From Bernardetia sp963719525 (GTDB lineage Bacteria > Bacteroidota > Bacteroidia > Cytophagales > Bernardetiaceae): a stretch of DNA of 64,000 nt. This document shows positions 9,089 through 17,838 of the stretch, in pieces. Numbering within the stretch: the first letter of the stretch is position 1; the number at the start of each line of letters is the position of its first letter. The notes beneath the pieces are model-generated. The model saw only the letters and a list, made by a program, of their open reading frames with translations. It searched no databases and was not told where the DNA came from. The stretch lies in the NCBI GenBank assembly GCA_963719525.1, contig CAVRCG010000004.1, positions 1,922,001 through 1,986,000 of the forward strand, in the 5' to 3' direction. Position numbers and translations under genes: made by a program.

Positions 9089-9290
9089 TTAATCTTCATC
9101 ATTCGTTTTTAAAGGCGATAATGGATTCGCACTACTGTAATGATAGTAACTTTCTTCAGTTACTAAATTTGCTGCAACTGGATTTTGATGAGTATAATCT
9201 ACTTTTTGCTGAATTACTTTTTCTGTAAATAAATCGGTTGGATGATTTGATTCTTACCAAAACATATATTTGCTGTTTTGAATTTTGCAT
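9089..9290 (-). pseudogene. Remnant of a REP-associated tyrosine transposase (C-terminal part)
   Basis: On the minus strand this stretch encodes ESNHPTDLFTEKVIQQKV, then DYTHQNPVAANLVTEES, then YYHYSSANPLSPLKTNDED before a stop at 9089-9091. That is the typical C-terminus of the IS200-like Y1/RAYT transposases: FWQ-x-NHP, then DYIHxNPV, then YxYSSA. An in-frame TAA at 9254-9256 replaces the expected Gln codon after Phe-Trp. The catalytic N-terminal part with the His-x-His motif is not recognisable upstream. It is therefore a dead fragment, independent of the intact gene at 42960-43508. Confidence 0.8.
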
Positions 9291-9540
9291 GATATTTAAA
9301 CAAATGTAATAGTCATTCTTTGCAAATAAAAATATCAACTCAATCTACAACAGTCGGTACAATATAAAAATAGTCCGTCTTCATATATTTTTCTACATTC
9401 TAACATAACTTCATTTATTCAAAAAATAGAAAAAATTCTTGTCCAAGAGGCGTTTTAATTTCTATCTAATCCATTCTTGCTCCATCAAAAGCCGTAAAAT
9501 TGTAAAGAAACTATTCCAAAAAAATCCTTACTTTTGTAGT

Positions 9541-9566
9541 AAACGTTATCACGGTTATTTACAGGT
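9541..9566 (+). repeat. 26-bp exact inverted repeat, left copy
   Basis: The element begins AAACGTTATCACGG and ends TTTACAGGT. Its exact reverse complement lies at 14656-14681, so the pair brackets about 5.1 kb containing gcvT through the 14106-14618 lipoprotein gene. Confidence 0.8.
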
Positions 9567-9605
9567 TTGATTTTCAACAAGTTAGAAGAAAATAAATCTG
9601 GCTTA

Positions 9606-9649
9606 TTTTTCCTTAGCGTTGGGTTTGCAAACCCAACGTTAAGGAAAAA
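9606..9649. repeat. Palindrome, GGGTTTGCAAACCC family
   Basis: A nearly perfect inverted repeat of about 22-bp arms centred on GGGTTTG/CAAACCC and flanked by TTTTTCCTTA and TAAGGAAAAA. Related copies lie at 8904-8948, 31700-31735, 38400-38441 and 46523-46563. It could fold as a strong RNA hairpin or act as a REP-like element. Confidence 0.85.
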
Positions 9650-9735
9650 AGACATTACTAAACTAACCGTAATAACCTTTAGTATCTCAAAAAAAAGTTT
9701 GACACCCTATTTAATACCATAAATAAAAAATAAAA

Positions 9736-10857
9736 ATGGCTCAAGATTCTAGTTCTACAACTGATTTGAAACAAGTTGCTCTGCACGATGTACATACGGC
9801 TTTGGGTGCAAAATTAATTCCCTTTGCTGGTTATCAAATGCCTGTTTGGTATGCTTCTCAAATTACTGAACACCATGCTGTTCGTGAAAAAGTAGGTATG
9901 TTTGATGTTTCTCACATGGGCGAATTTTCTGTAAAAGGAGAAGGAGCAGAAGATTTTTTGCAGTACGTAACTTCAAACGATGTCGCTACATTATACGATG
10001 GAAAAGTACAATACTCTTATCTTCCAAATGATAAAGGTGGAATTGTAGATGATTTATTGGTTTATAGAATTGCAGAAAATGATTATTTTTTGGTTGTCAA
10101 TGCGTCTAATATCGAAAAAGATTGGAACTGGATGATGAAACATAAACCTGAAAATGTGGAAATGACAAATATTTCAGACGATATTAGTCTTTTTGCTGTT
10201 CAAGGTGCTGTTGCTATTGATGCGCTTCAACCACTCACGAAGGCTAACTTGAAGGAAATTCCGTATTATCATTTTGTAAAAGATACGTTTGCAGGAGTTG
10301 CTAATGTAATTATCTCAAATACAGGTTATACAGGTGCTGGAGGCTTTGAAATTTACGTAAGCAATGAAAATGCTGTTGCTGTCTGGACTGCTATTTTGGA
10401 AAGTGGAGCAGCACACGGAATTATCCCTGTTGGTCTGGCTGCAAGAGATACACTTCGTTTGGAAATGGGTTTTTGTTTGTATGGAAACGACATAAATGAT
10501 ACAACTTCGCCTTTGGAAGCTGGATTAGGTTGGATAACAAAATTTAATAAAAAATTTATAAATAGTGAAGCCCTAGAACTTCAAAAGAAAGAAGGAGTTA
10601 CCAAAAAATTAGTAGGTTTTGAAGTGTTAGATAAAGGAATTGCTCGTCAGTTTCATAAAGTTTTTGATGCAGAAAATGGAGGAACACAAATAGGAGAAGT
10701 TACTTCTGGGACAAAATCGCCTTCGCTTGGAAAGTCTATCGGAATGGCTTATGTGCGAAAGGATTTTGCAAAAACAGGAAGTGAAATTTTTGTAGAAGTG
10801 AGAGAAGGGAAACGAATGAAAGCAGAAGTAAAGAAGTTTCCGTTTTTGCAGAAATAA
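9736..10857 (+). CDS. gcvT: Glycine cleavage system T protein (aminomethyltransferase)
   Basis: A 373-residue aminomethyltransferase. It transfers the methylene carbon from the aminomethyl-lipoyl H protein to tetrahydrofolate and releases ammonia. The N-terminal folate-binding fold is clear from LIPFAGYQMPVWY, REKVGMFDVSHMGEFSVKG and LPNDKGGIVDDLLVYR. The middle has TGYTGAGGFEIYV, and the C-terminal barrel has GEVTSGTKSPSLGKSIGMAYV. The length is normal for the family and the ATG at 9736 leaves a short, unremarkable N-terminus. The gcvH and gcvP genes are not in the window, so the system is dispersed, as is common in Bacteroidota. Confidence 0.95.
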   Translation: MAQDSSSTTDLKQVALHDVHTALGAKLIPFAGYQMPVWYASQITEHHAVREKVGMFDVSHMGEFSVKGEGAEDFLQYVTSNDVATLYDGKVQYSYLPNDKGGIVDDLLVYRIAENDYFLVVNASNIEKDWNWMMKHKPENVEMTNISDDISLFAVQGAVAIDALQPLTKANLKEIPYYHFVKDTFAGVANVIISNTGYTGAGGFEIYVSNENAVAVWTAILESGAAHGIIPVGLAARDTLRLEMGFCLYGNDINDTTSPLEAGLGWITKFNKKFINSEALELQKKEGVTKKLVGFEVLDKGIARQFHKVFDAENGGTQIGEVTSGTKSPSLGKSIGMAYVRKDFAKTGSEIFVEVREGKRMKAEVKKFPFLQK

Positions 10858-11061
10858 AGCTTTGTTTTGTAGCTAAGTAAGATAGCTTTATCGAAAAATA
10901 CTTTTTTTTATATACTATAATTCACTTTATTGGGTTATTGGTATAAATTCTGACTATTTTAGTGAAAGTACCAAAATTTTATTCTTTGAAAAGTGCTATC
11001 TTACTTATAAATTGAATTATTAAACATAATTCATTCTGATTCCTCTGAAAAACTAACGGCT

Positions 11062-11700
11062 ATGCAAAATAAAACTACATATTTTTCTAAAAATTCTATT
11101 ATACATACTATAGGCTGCTTTGTGATTTTGCTTTTTTGCTCTTTTAATACGCTGGCTGATAGTTATGCACAAGAAGTAAGCATTCAGGCACAAGCAACTT
11201 CTCCAAAAACAGTTATTTTACGTTGGCAATTAAAATCGGCTGCCGAAACTGTTCCTATTTCTTATTTTGAAGTAGAACGTAGCATTGACGGACGTAATTT
11301 TACAACTATCGAAACCGTTCAAAGTAATGCTATAGAGTATTATTCTTTTGTGGATAAAAAGGCTTTTGCTTCTCGTTTGCACTACCGTTTGAAAATATTA
11401 GATACGGCTGGCAAAATTACCTACTCTGAGATTATGCCTGTAGATGTGATTCTAAACCTTGCTTCAAATCAATTTGTACCCTCAAAAGTAGAAAGTTCAT
11501 ATATCAAAATTCATTTGCCAAGTACAGATATGCACGCTACCGTGCAAATTTATGATGCCGATGGAGTGCTTTATTTTTCTGTGGAAGCAAACAAATCACC
11601 TTTGATTATTGATATAAATGGCTGGCAAAATGGAGAATATTTTGTTCATTTTCGTTCAGCGCAACGTACAGAAGTAAATCAAATGTTGGTAGAAAGGTAA
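11062..11700 (+). CDS. Secreted protein with a fibronectin-like domain and T9SS-like C-terminus
   Basis: A 212-residue exported protein of unknown role. It has a signal peptide with a hydrophobic core (IGCFVILLFCSFNTLADSYAQ). A beta-rich module follows (VILRWQLKS, ISYFEVERSIDGRNFTTIETV, YYSFVDKKAF, LHYRLKILDTAGKITYSEI) that looks like the Fn3-like repeat common before sorting domains. The last 75 residues (TVQIYDADGVLYF, INGWQNGEYFVHFRS, VNQMLVER) resemble a type-A type IX secretion sorting domain, which would target it to the surface. No catalytic part is present, so the protein is little more than an adaptor plus a sorting signal. The sorting-domain call is by pattern and should be treated as probable. 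Confidence 0.7.
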   Translation: MQNKTTYFSKNSIIHTIGCFVILLFCSFNTLADSYAQEVSIQAQATSPKTVILRWQLKSAAETVPISYFEVERSIDGRNFTTIETVQSNAIEYYSFVDKKAFASRLHYRLKILDTAGKITYSEIMPVDVILNLASNQFVPSKVESSYIKIHLPSTDMHATVQIYDADGVLYFSVEANKSPLIIDINGWQNGEYFVHFRSAQRTEVNQMLVER

Positions 11701-11759
11701 GAATCAATTTAGAAGTTAGAAGTAAAATCAAATTGTAATTGAACAAAACAAATTTTAAC

Positions 11760-11936
11760 ATGTCTATAGATGAAATGCAAGCTATTCGTAAGAAAAGAGG
11801 GTTACTTCATACTGAAAACTCAACTAACATTGAAGAAGAAAAGAATAAAAACCGAAAACCAAATATGAGTAAAGAGAAAGAAACTGACCTAAATACGGTT
11901 GAAATAAGATTTATCAAAAAAATAAATCTATCATAA
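11760..11936 (+). CDS. Possible small hydrophilic protein
   Basis: An open frame of 58 residues starting at the ATG at 11760 (MSIDEMQAIRKKRGLL), or 65 from a TTG at 11739. It is rich in Lys, Glu and Asn and has no recognisable domain. It lies just downstream of the secreted-protein gene and upstream of the rpmH promoter. Composition alone does not prove coding in such AT-rich DNA; the uninterrupted charged sequence is the only support. Confidence 0.3.
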   Translation: MSIDEMQAIRKKRGLLHTENSTNIEEEKNKNRKPNMSKEKETDLNTVEIRFIKKINLS

Positions 11937-11949
11937 TATAAAATATTTC

Positions 11950-11980
11950 TTGTAGATACGCTAGTCTTTTTGTAATTTTG
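11950..11980 (+). promoter_or_regulatory. Bacteroidota-type promoter for rpmH
   Basis: TTG at 11950-11952, a 20-base gap and TAATTTTG at 11973-11980 fit the TTG/TAnnTTTG consensus. The transcript would carry a leader of about 135 bases containing reiterated TTCTAAATT-like phrases before the rpmH start. Confidence 0.6.
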
Positions 11981-12123
11981 CACCTTATTGTTTTAAAAAC
12001 ATTCATTAAGAACAATTTAAGAAGAGTATTAAGAACACAGAATTATACAGAAACTTATCATCATTGATATTTATTCTAATATTCTAAATTCTACCTTCTA
12101 AATTTATTTAACTCCATACTATT

Positions 12124-12279
12124 ATGAAACGCACTTTTCAACCTTCGCAACGCAAGCGTAAAAACAAACACGGTTTTCGCTCACGTTCAGAAACTCCAGG
12201 AGGACGTAATGTTATTCGTGCTAGACGTGCAAAAGGTCGCCACAAACTTACTGTTTCTGACGAGCGCACACACAAATAA
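12124..12279 (+). CDS. rpmH: 50S ribosomal protein L34
   Basis: A 51-residue ribosomal protein. It begins MKRTFQPSQRKRKNKHGFRS and continues with GGRNVIRARRAKGRHKLTVSDE, the unmistakable L34 signature, highly basic throughout. It binds 23S rRNA in the large subunit. In many bacteria rpmH neighbours rnpA or dnaA; neither is present here, which agrees with the scattered arrangement in Bacteroidota. The gene has its own promoter and a leader of about 135 bases. Confidence 0.97.
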   Translation: MKRTFQPSQRKRKNKHGFRSRSETPGGRNVIRARRAKGRHKLTVSDERTHK

Positions 12280-12514
12280 GAACTACTCTACTGTTTCTTT
12301 TACTTTGAATGCCCAAAGTATAAATTAGGGCTTTTGGTATAGACAAATTAATTGAAAACTTGTTTTTCTTCAATTTGCTACTTGAAAGCCTTTTTTTTAT
12401 GTGTTTTTTGTCGCTGGTAAGATTAATTATTTCTACAAACATTACGCAGAGCTAAAAACACCTCTCTGTTCGTAGTGTCTCGCTAAGAACCTATGAAATT
12501 AAAAGCGTCATGCT

Positions 12515-14056
12515 TTACTTCTTCATTAAATCTTTACTAAACTCTATCAAAAGTTCATATAGATTTTGATAACCAAAGAGCGATATATTTTTAGGTATGT
12601 CATTTATATCGTGGTAGGCTTGGCTTCCCCCATTCAAGTAAATAAAAAAACTAGGTACCCTATTTCTATGAAAAAAATAATGATCAGAATTGGCTGCCTC
12701 TCCTCTACTTTCTATTGTCTTTAAATAATTATTTTCTACATTGATTTTTTTCAAAAGCTCAAATTCTTTTTCATGAATGGTTGCATTTACTACCGTTGCG
12801 CCTGTTTCCCCAGTAGCTATTAGATCCAAATTTATTAAAAACTGAATGTCTTTTAATGGAAAAAGTGGATTTTGAGTGTAATACATCGAACCTAAAATCC
12901 CTATTTCTTCTGAACCAAAAGCCATAAAAGCAACTGAATAATCAGGTGGATTTTCTGAATAATATTTTGCCAACTCAAAAAGCATTGCTACACCAGCAGC
13001 ATTATCGTTTGCTCCAGCAAAATAAACATCTTTTCCCATTTTGCCCAAATGGTCGTAATGAGCAGAAAAAACAATTACTTTTTTAGGGTTTTTTGTTCCT
13101 TCTATATATCCAATTACATTTTGGGAAGGTTGAGATTTTATGAGTTTTGATTTTACATTAAACTTTAACTTTTCTGTTTTATTGGTTTTTTTGACTGCTT
13201 TTAAATCTTGTAAATCTATTAAATTAAGTGATTTGTAAACAGGAAAGATACTGTCCAATACTTCAAAATAAGGTTTTGAGTAAGCGATAGGAGAAGGAAT
13301 ACCGACTAGCTTTTCGGTACGCACAAAAATTGCTTTTGCTTCTTGAATTTTTTCCAGAAAAACAGGGTTTTCTAATTGAATTTTTTTTGACCATTTATCT
13401 GAATACATAACAGCATTCTTCTTTAAAGACATTTCATTAAAAATTTGCTGTGCCAAATCATTCTCAAAAAAAGCTGAATCTAAGTAAAACAAATATGCTT
13501 TTCCTTTCCCAGAATTAGAAAAAGAAGCGAGCAAATAATCCTTACCTCCTTGAAAAGTATAATTTTTTGATTTTAATTGCACTTTTTTTGGAAAAAGATT
13601 TACAGATTTTAGATTAAATGATTGAAAATAACTACTTTTGTATTTTAATAATTCAAATTGTTCAAATTGTTTTGCAATGTAATTTGCAGCTAGTTGTTCG
13701 CCATTATTAACATATCCTCTTCCTTGCATTTGAGGACTGCAAAGTATATTAATTGTTTTATTTGCAGTACTAATTATGTTTGGATAAGTATTTTTAGTCT
13801 TACTTTGAGTTATTTTTTTATTTTCTCTTAAAACTACTTTTATATAATCAGTTGTTTTCTTTGTTGGTGTTGTATTATCTTGAGCAAAGCCTGTTAGAAC
13901 AGGTAATAGAAAAAATAGAATGCAAATAGTACTATGGAGAATACTACAAAGAAGAACATAAAAAAGAGAGTGTTTTGTCTCCAAACCAGTATAACAGCAG
14001 GCTGAATACAATGCTTTACTTACTTTTTTATCTTTAAACGAAACTAGAATAGTCAT
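12515..14056 (-). CDS. Exported M28-family zinc metallopeptidase
   Basis: A 513-residue secreted peptidase. The first about 60 residues carry a long positively charged region and a hydrophobic signal segment (STICILFFLLPVLTGFAQ). The M28 catalytic domain in the second half shows the zinc ligands and catalytic residues in order: SAHYDHLG, GANDNAAGVAML, AFGSEEIGILGSMYY, LINLDLIA and NSDHYFFHRNRVPSFF. It is expected to be a two-zinc aminopeptidase acting in the periplasm or outside the cell. The stretch between signal and catalytic domain may include a PA-like insert. The unusually long N-terminus suggests that a later start is possible. It is divergent from the neighbouring lipoprotein gene across about 50 bases. 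Confidence 0.88.
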   Translation of the reverse strand: MTILVSFKDKKVSKALYSACCYTGLETKHSLFYVLLCSILHSTICILFFLLPVLTGFAQDNTTPTKKTTDYIKVVLRENKKITQSKTKNTYPNIISTANKTINILCSPQMQGRGYVNNGEQLAANYIAKQFEQFELLKYKSSYFQSFNLKSVNLFPKKVQLKSKNYTFQGGKDYLLASFSNSGKGKAYLFYLDSAFFENDLAQQIFNEMSLKKNAVMYSDKWSKKIQLENPVFLEKIQEAKAIFVRTEKLVGIPSPIAYSKPYFEVLDSIFPVYKSLNLIDLQDLKAVKKTNKTEKLKFNVKSKLIKSQPSQNVIGYIEGTKNPKKVIVFSAHYDHLGKMGKDVYFAGANDNAAGVAMLFELAKYYSENPPDYSVAFMAFGSEEIGILGSMYYTQNPLFPLKDIQFLINLDLIATGETGATVVNATIHEKEFELLKKINVENNYLKTIESRGEAANSDHYFFHRNRVPSFFIYLNGGSQAYHDINDIPKNISLFGYQNLYELLIEFSKDLMKK

Positions 14057-14105
14057 TTTATTAAAATTATTTTGTTTTTAATTTTTTACTTATTATTTAT
14101 TTAGA

Positions 14106-14618
14106 ATGAATTCTAAAAATTTTATCTTTATATTTATTTTTTTTAGCATTATGTTATTTCTTATTTCTTGTTTAGAAAATGAGAAAAAGAATGAACATAA
14201 AGAATTATATACCATTGTACCAACTGATTCTAGTAATTTTACAATTTCTTTAGACGGGTTAGAAACTACAAAAACCTCTAATTTTGATTTAGATGGAAAA
14301 TGGTGTTTGGTAGAAAATTCTTATTTAATATTTGAAGATAGAAAAGTATATTCCACTTTGAATAATAATTCTGGTAAAGCAACAAACACTATTCAAATCA
14401 ATTATGAAGATGATTACCAAACTTTTGCAATGTATAATAAATGTATTGATGAAGGAGGAAGGTATGATAAAAATGGTAATTTTTTGGTAATCGGAAGTGG
14501 AAAAGAAAAGAAAATTTGTTATGAAATAATTTCATTTCAGCCTACAAAACTTGTTCTTTATGATAATGAAAAAGGGAAAGAATTAGAATTTGCTAAATTA
14601 GAAAATAAGGAAAAATAA
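14106..14618 (+). CDS. Lipoprotein of unknown function
   Basis: A 170-residue predicted lipoprotein: MNSKNFIFIFIFFSIMLFL followed by lipobox ISCLENEKKN. The mature part contains LDGKWCLVENSYLIFEDRKV and FQPTKLVLYDNEKGKELEF, an arrangement reminiscent of lipocalin-like proteins (GxW near the start, short beta strands). I do not recognise a specific family. It is divergent from the M28 peptidase gene and may share its promoter region. It ends just before the right copy of the 26-bp inverted repeat. Confidence 0.65.
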   Translation: MNSKNFIFIFIFFSIMLFLISCLENEKKNEHKELYTIVPTDSSNFTISLDGLETTKTSNFDLDGKWCLVENSYLIFEDRKVYSTLNNNSGKATNTIQINYEDDYQTFAMYNKCIDEGGRYDKNGNFLVIGSGKEKKICYEIISFQPTKLVLYDNEKGKELEFAKLENKEK

Positions 14619-14655
14619 GACCGTTTTAACTTTTCTATAACTGGTTGATTATTAG

Positions 14656-14681
14656 ACCTGTAAATAACCGTGATAACGTTT
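14656..14681 (-). repeat. 26-bp exact inverted repeat, right copy
   Basis: This is the exact reverse complement of 9541-9566. It lies between the lipoprotein stop and the convergent stop of the zinc-ribbon gene. Confidence 0.8.
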
Positions 14682-14686
14682 ATTAT

Positions 14687-15727
14687 TTAGTACTCATCAC
14701 CATATTCATCTTCTATTTCATACTCTAACCCTTCGTTTTCTTCAAAAAGTTTAATGGCAGGCTGATAGTTCAAACACATCTTCAAACAGCGAGAAAGCCA
14801 ACGAACAGCTTCTCGTATATAAGGCAGAGCCTGCTCGTCTCCCGTAAACTCGGCTTCTTCCAACAACATCAAAGCACTATCCAGATATGCTTTTCCAAAA
14901 TCATAGAGTACACCAGGTTGGTCTTTTACGTACAAAAACATAGACTCGTAAAGTGGTTTGGCTTCTTCTACTCGTCCTAAATAGCCTAGCCGATTGGCTT
15001 GTGTGAGTTCTGCGTAAGAGGAGTCAATATCAGTTTCTATTTTGTTTTTTGCTATAAAATCACCTATTGCACCAATTACAAAAGGAAGATTTCTCCAAAA
15101 ACGAGGACGCAGTTCTCTTTCAGTACAGCTATCACATTGCAACACTTTTTTGAAGGAAAACTCCTTTTCTTCTTTTCCTAGAAAATACGCTTCTACTTTT
15201 GGCGTAATCTGAACACGATTATAATAACTACAAACGGGACAAATTTTGTAATCGTTGAGGTCTGTATAATTTCCGTGTTTGTTAAAAATAGAATCACAAT
15301 ATCTACAAAAAATATATTTCGTTGGATTGAGATAAGATAAATCTATATGACTTCTACAAGTTGGACATTCAGCTTTTCTAAAATTATGGATTTCGTCTTG
15401 TGCCTTTAGTTCTTCTTTCCGTTCATTTACTTGAATTTCTGTATATTTTCTATCAATCATACTTTTTATATCAAAGGCTTCATCTTCATCTACACGAATT
15501 ATGAAGCCATTAAAATCAGGCAGTAGAAATTCATCAACGGCTGTTCGGGCATCGGCTTCGATAATAAAAGAAAGACGGTTGCGATACCTGACTACATCTT
15601 GAATATCCTCAAAAGCAAGCATTTCTCCAGAAAAGTAAACTCCTTCATCTTCGATAGAACCTTGTTTATCAAAATAAGAAGTAGGTTTGTTATCCAAATC
15701 GAGAAAGCGAAATTCAAAATCAAACAT
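14687..15727 (-). CDS. Zinc-ribbon protein with TPR-like C-terminus, unknown function
   Basis: A 346-residue cytoplasmic protein that I cannot assign. The first about 110 residues look like a small beta domain. The centre carries four Cys pairs, CPTCRSH, CRYCDS, CPVCSYY and CDSCTER, arranged as two likely zinc ribbons (about residues 120-200). The C-terminal 110 residues (ANRLGYLGRVEEAKPLYES, VLYDFGKAYLDSALMLLEEA, YIREAVRWLSRCLKMCLN) form helical TPR-like units, and the protein ends in an acidic tail. No signal peptide is present. Such a build suggests a nucleic-acid or protein adaptor, but that is inference. Its start codon is preceded by the reiterated ACTGGTAACT phrase described separately. 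Confidence 0.7.
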   Translation of the reverse strand: MFDFEFRFLDLDNKPTSYFDKQGSIEDEGVYFSGEMLAFEDIQDVVRYRNRLSFIIEADARTAVDEFLLPDFNGFIIRVDEDEAFDIKSMIDRKYTEIQVNERKEELKAQDEIHNFRKAECPTCRSHIDLSYLNPTKYIFCRYCDSIFNKHGNYTDLNDYKICPVCSYYNRVQITPKVEAYFLGKEEKEFSFKKVLQCDSCTERELRPRFWRNLPFVIGAIGDFIAKNKIETDIDSSYAELTQANRLGYLGRVEEAKPLYESMFLYVKDQPGVLYDFGKAYLDSALMLLEEAEFTGDEQALPYIREAVRWLSRCLKMCLNYQPAIKLFEENEGLEYEIEDEYGDEY

Positions 15728-15734
15728 AAAATTT

Positions 15735-15775
15735 TCAGTTACCAGTAATTAGTTATCAGTTACCAGTAGATTTCC
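15735..15775 (-). repeat. Reiterated ACTGGTAACT leader phrase, copy 1
   Basis: Read on the minus strand, this is ACTGGTAACTGATAACT followed by AATTACTGGTAACTGA, ending a few bases before the ATG of the zinc-ribbon gene. An almost identical phrase precedes the ATG of the oxidoreductase gene at 25794. Confidence 0.75.
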
Positions 15776-16070
15776 TAGTAGCTTTATAATAACTTGAGTA
15801 GAATAATTTAGAATGTAAATATAACAAACTATTTGAGGATAATTTAATGATTTTGATTTACTTACTCAAACTTTTTTCTCGTTGAAAACGAACACGTTAG
15901 CTTTATTTTTCCTTAGATTCTTCTATAATTTGCAATTGTTTCAAAATTATTCAGTATAAATTCATAAATTAGCAGTATTGAAAGATACTTTTCTTCAAAA
16001 ATTAATCATACATCACAAGAAATTAAAGGTAAATTATTTTACCTATAATAAAAACACCAATACTAATTAT

Positions 16071-17660
16071 ATGGCAACAGAAGGAATACCAGTCAAACCA
16101 GACAAGGACGCATTTGATGGCGATATGCAAGAAATGTTTGGACACCCAAAAGGGCTATTTTATCTCTTTTTTGCAGAAATGTGGGAACGATTTAGTTTCT
16201 ATGGAATGCGAGCTTTGCTTGTTCTTTATATGACAGACGTTTTGTTTAATGGACTTCCAAATGGTGAAGAACTCTCTTTTGTAGTTTATGCAGCGTATGG
16301 AGCCTTGGTTTATGCCACTCCTTTTGTAGGTGGAATGATTGCTGATAAATTACTCGGCTATAGAAAAGCAATTATGCTTGGAGGAATTTTGATGGCATTA
16401 GGTCATTTTGTGCTTGCTATAGAAAATGAATATGCTTTTTATATTGCTCTTGCTCTTATTATTGTTGGAAATGGTTTCTTTAAGCCTAATATTTCTTCTT
16501 TTGTAGGAATGTTGTACCAAGAAGGCGACCCACGTCGTGATGGGGGTTTTACTATTTTTTATATGGGTATTAATCTGGGTGCTGCTATTGCGCCTTTACT
16601 TTGTGGCTGGCTGGCCGTAAAGTTTGGTTATCATTGGGGATTTGGAGCAGCAGGAGTAGGAATGCTTGCAGGTTTGATATTCTTTTGGGACGGAATGCGT
16701 AAAGGTGTTTTTGGTAATGAAGGGCATCCACCAGATGGAAAAGGAACAGTCTCAAAGATGGTCGAATCAGTTGTGTACGTGCTTGCATTTATGTCTGTAC
16801 CTATTTTTACGTTTTTGGTTTGGGAAAATGAATATGTTTCTTGGATTTTGTATGGTGCTTTGATTATATCGGCTATTTACATAATTTATATAATGATTAG
16901 TGTTTCTAAAGAAGAAGCACAACGAGTTTTTATAGTTTGTTTGCTTACTTTTTTTATTACCGTTTTTTGGTCATTCTTCGAACAAAGTGGTAGTTCGCTT
17001 ACTCTTTTTGCAAAATATAGTGTAGATTTAGTTTTGATGAATGCAGCTCAGACCAACTCTATTAATGCTATTTTTATTATTATTTTTGCAATTCCATTCT
17101 CTATTATGTGGGTCGCCCTTTCTAAGCGAAAAATGAATCCTTATACACCTATCAAATTTGCTTTGGGAATTGCGCAACTTGGTTTAGGATTTTTGATTTT
17201 TGCTATCTCTATTCGTTTTGTAAATGAAAGCGCACAAGTTCCGATGATATTTTTGGTTTTGGGTTATTTGTTAATGACAACAGGTGAATTATTTATTTCT
17301 CCAGTTGGACTCTCAAAAGTAACCGAACTTACACCAAAACAATTTGTAGGATTTATGATGGGAGTTTGGTTTTTGTCTTCTTCATTTGCCCATCATATTG
17401 CTGGAATTATTGCCACACTTACGACAGGTGGAAAAGCTGAAGGCGAACAAGCCGTAGTAGAACCTACTTTTATAGATGGTTTGGTCGAAATGATAACTGG
17501 AGTTACGGCAGACCAAGCAGCTAATTTTAGCGAAGGAATGGAAAAATTATATACCTACTCTACTGTATTTTCACAAGTAGGATTTGCAGCCATTGGTTTT
17601 GCTATTTTAGCACTTATTCTATCGCCTTGGATGATTAAATGGTCGCACGGAATTAGATAA
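16071..17660 (+). CDS. Proton-dependent oligopeptide transporter, POT family
   Basis: A 529-residue polytopic membrane transporter that imports di- and tripeptides with protons. The family signature ExxERFxxYG appears as EMWERFSFYGMRALLVLYM in the first transmembrane helix. The later signature region GNGFFKPNISSFVGMLY and the FTIFYMGINLGAAIAPLLCG segment are also clear. About 14 membrane segments can be counted. A frame from a TTG at 15978 would add 31 residues; the ATG at 16071 (MATEGIPVKPDKDAF) gives the normal POT start. A terminator follows at 17748. Substrate range within the family cannot be read from sequence. Confidence 0.93.
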   Translation: MATEGIPVKPDKDAFDGDMQEMFGHPKGLFYLFFAEMWERFSFYGMRALLVLYMTDVLFNGLPNGEELSFVVYAAYGALVYATPFVGGMIADKLLGYRKAIMLGGILMALGHFVLAIENEYAFYIALALIIVGNGFFKPNISSFVGMLYQEGDPRRDGGFTIFYMGINLGAAIAPLLCGWLAVKFGYHWGFGAAGVGMLAGLIFFWDGMRKGVFGNEGHPPDGKGTVSKMVESVVYVLAFMSVPIFTFLVWENEYVSWILYGALIISAIYIIYIMISVSKEEAQRVFIVCLLTFFITVFWSFFEQSGSSLTLFAKYSVDLVLMNAAQTNSINAIFIIIFAIPFSIMWVALSKRKMNPYTPIKFALGIAQLGLGFLIFAISIRFVNESAQVPMIFLVLGYLLMTTGELFISPVGLSKVTELTPKQFVGFMMGVWFLSSSFAHHIAGIIATLTTGGKAEGEQAVVEPTFIDGLVEMITGVTADQAANFSEGMEKLYTYSTVFSQVGFAAIGFAILALILSPWMIKWSHGIR

Positions 17661-17747
17661 AGCAGAATTAATTATAATAATAGTCGTCGGTGTAGAAATT
17701 ATGTCCGTCTTTTTGCCATTATTGGTATCTCACCGACTACTTACAAC

Positions 17748-17788
17748 AAATCCTTATTCAATTTTTTATTGATAAGGATTTTTTTTAG
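17748..17788 (+). terminator. Terminator after POT transporter gene
   Basis: AAATCCTTAT and ATAAGGATTTTTTTT form a strong stem with an AT-rich loop and a run of eight T residues, about 90 bases beyond the stop. Confidence 0.8.
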
Positions 17789-17838
17789 TTTCGAATGGAG
17801 AATAAAATAACCTTAACTGAATATAAATAACTTTAAAA

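Larger units (their letters stand above)
9291..9735. other. Spacer before gcvT with inverted-repeat elements
   Basis: This AT-rich spacer has no gene that I can support. It holds a 26-bp element (9541-9566) with an exact inverted copy at 14656-14681, the large palindrome at 9606-9649, and a candidate -7 box TACTTTTG at 9529-9536 without a well-spaced -33 box. I see no glycine-riboswitch signature before gcvT. Confidence 0.6.

Noticed and set aside
9291..9735. Glycine riboswitch before gcvT
   Set aside because: No paired aptamer pattern is visible; the spacer is explained by inverted repeats and a transposase remnant.
12124..12279. Replication origin beside rpmH
   Set aside because: No dnaA, rnpA or DnaA-box cluster is seen nearby, and gene order at the origin is not conserved in Bacteroidota.
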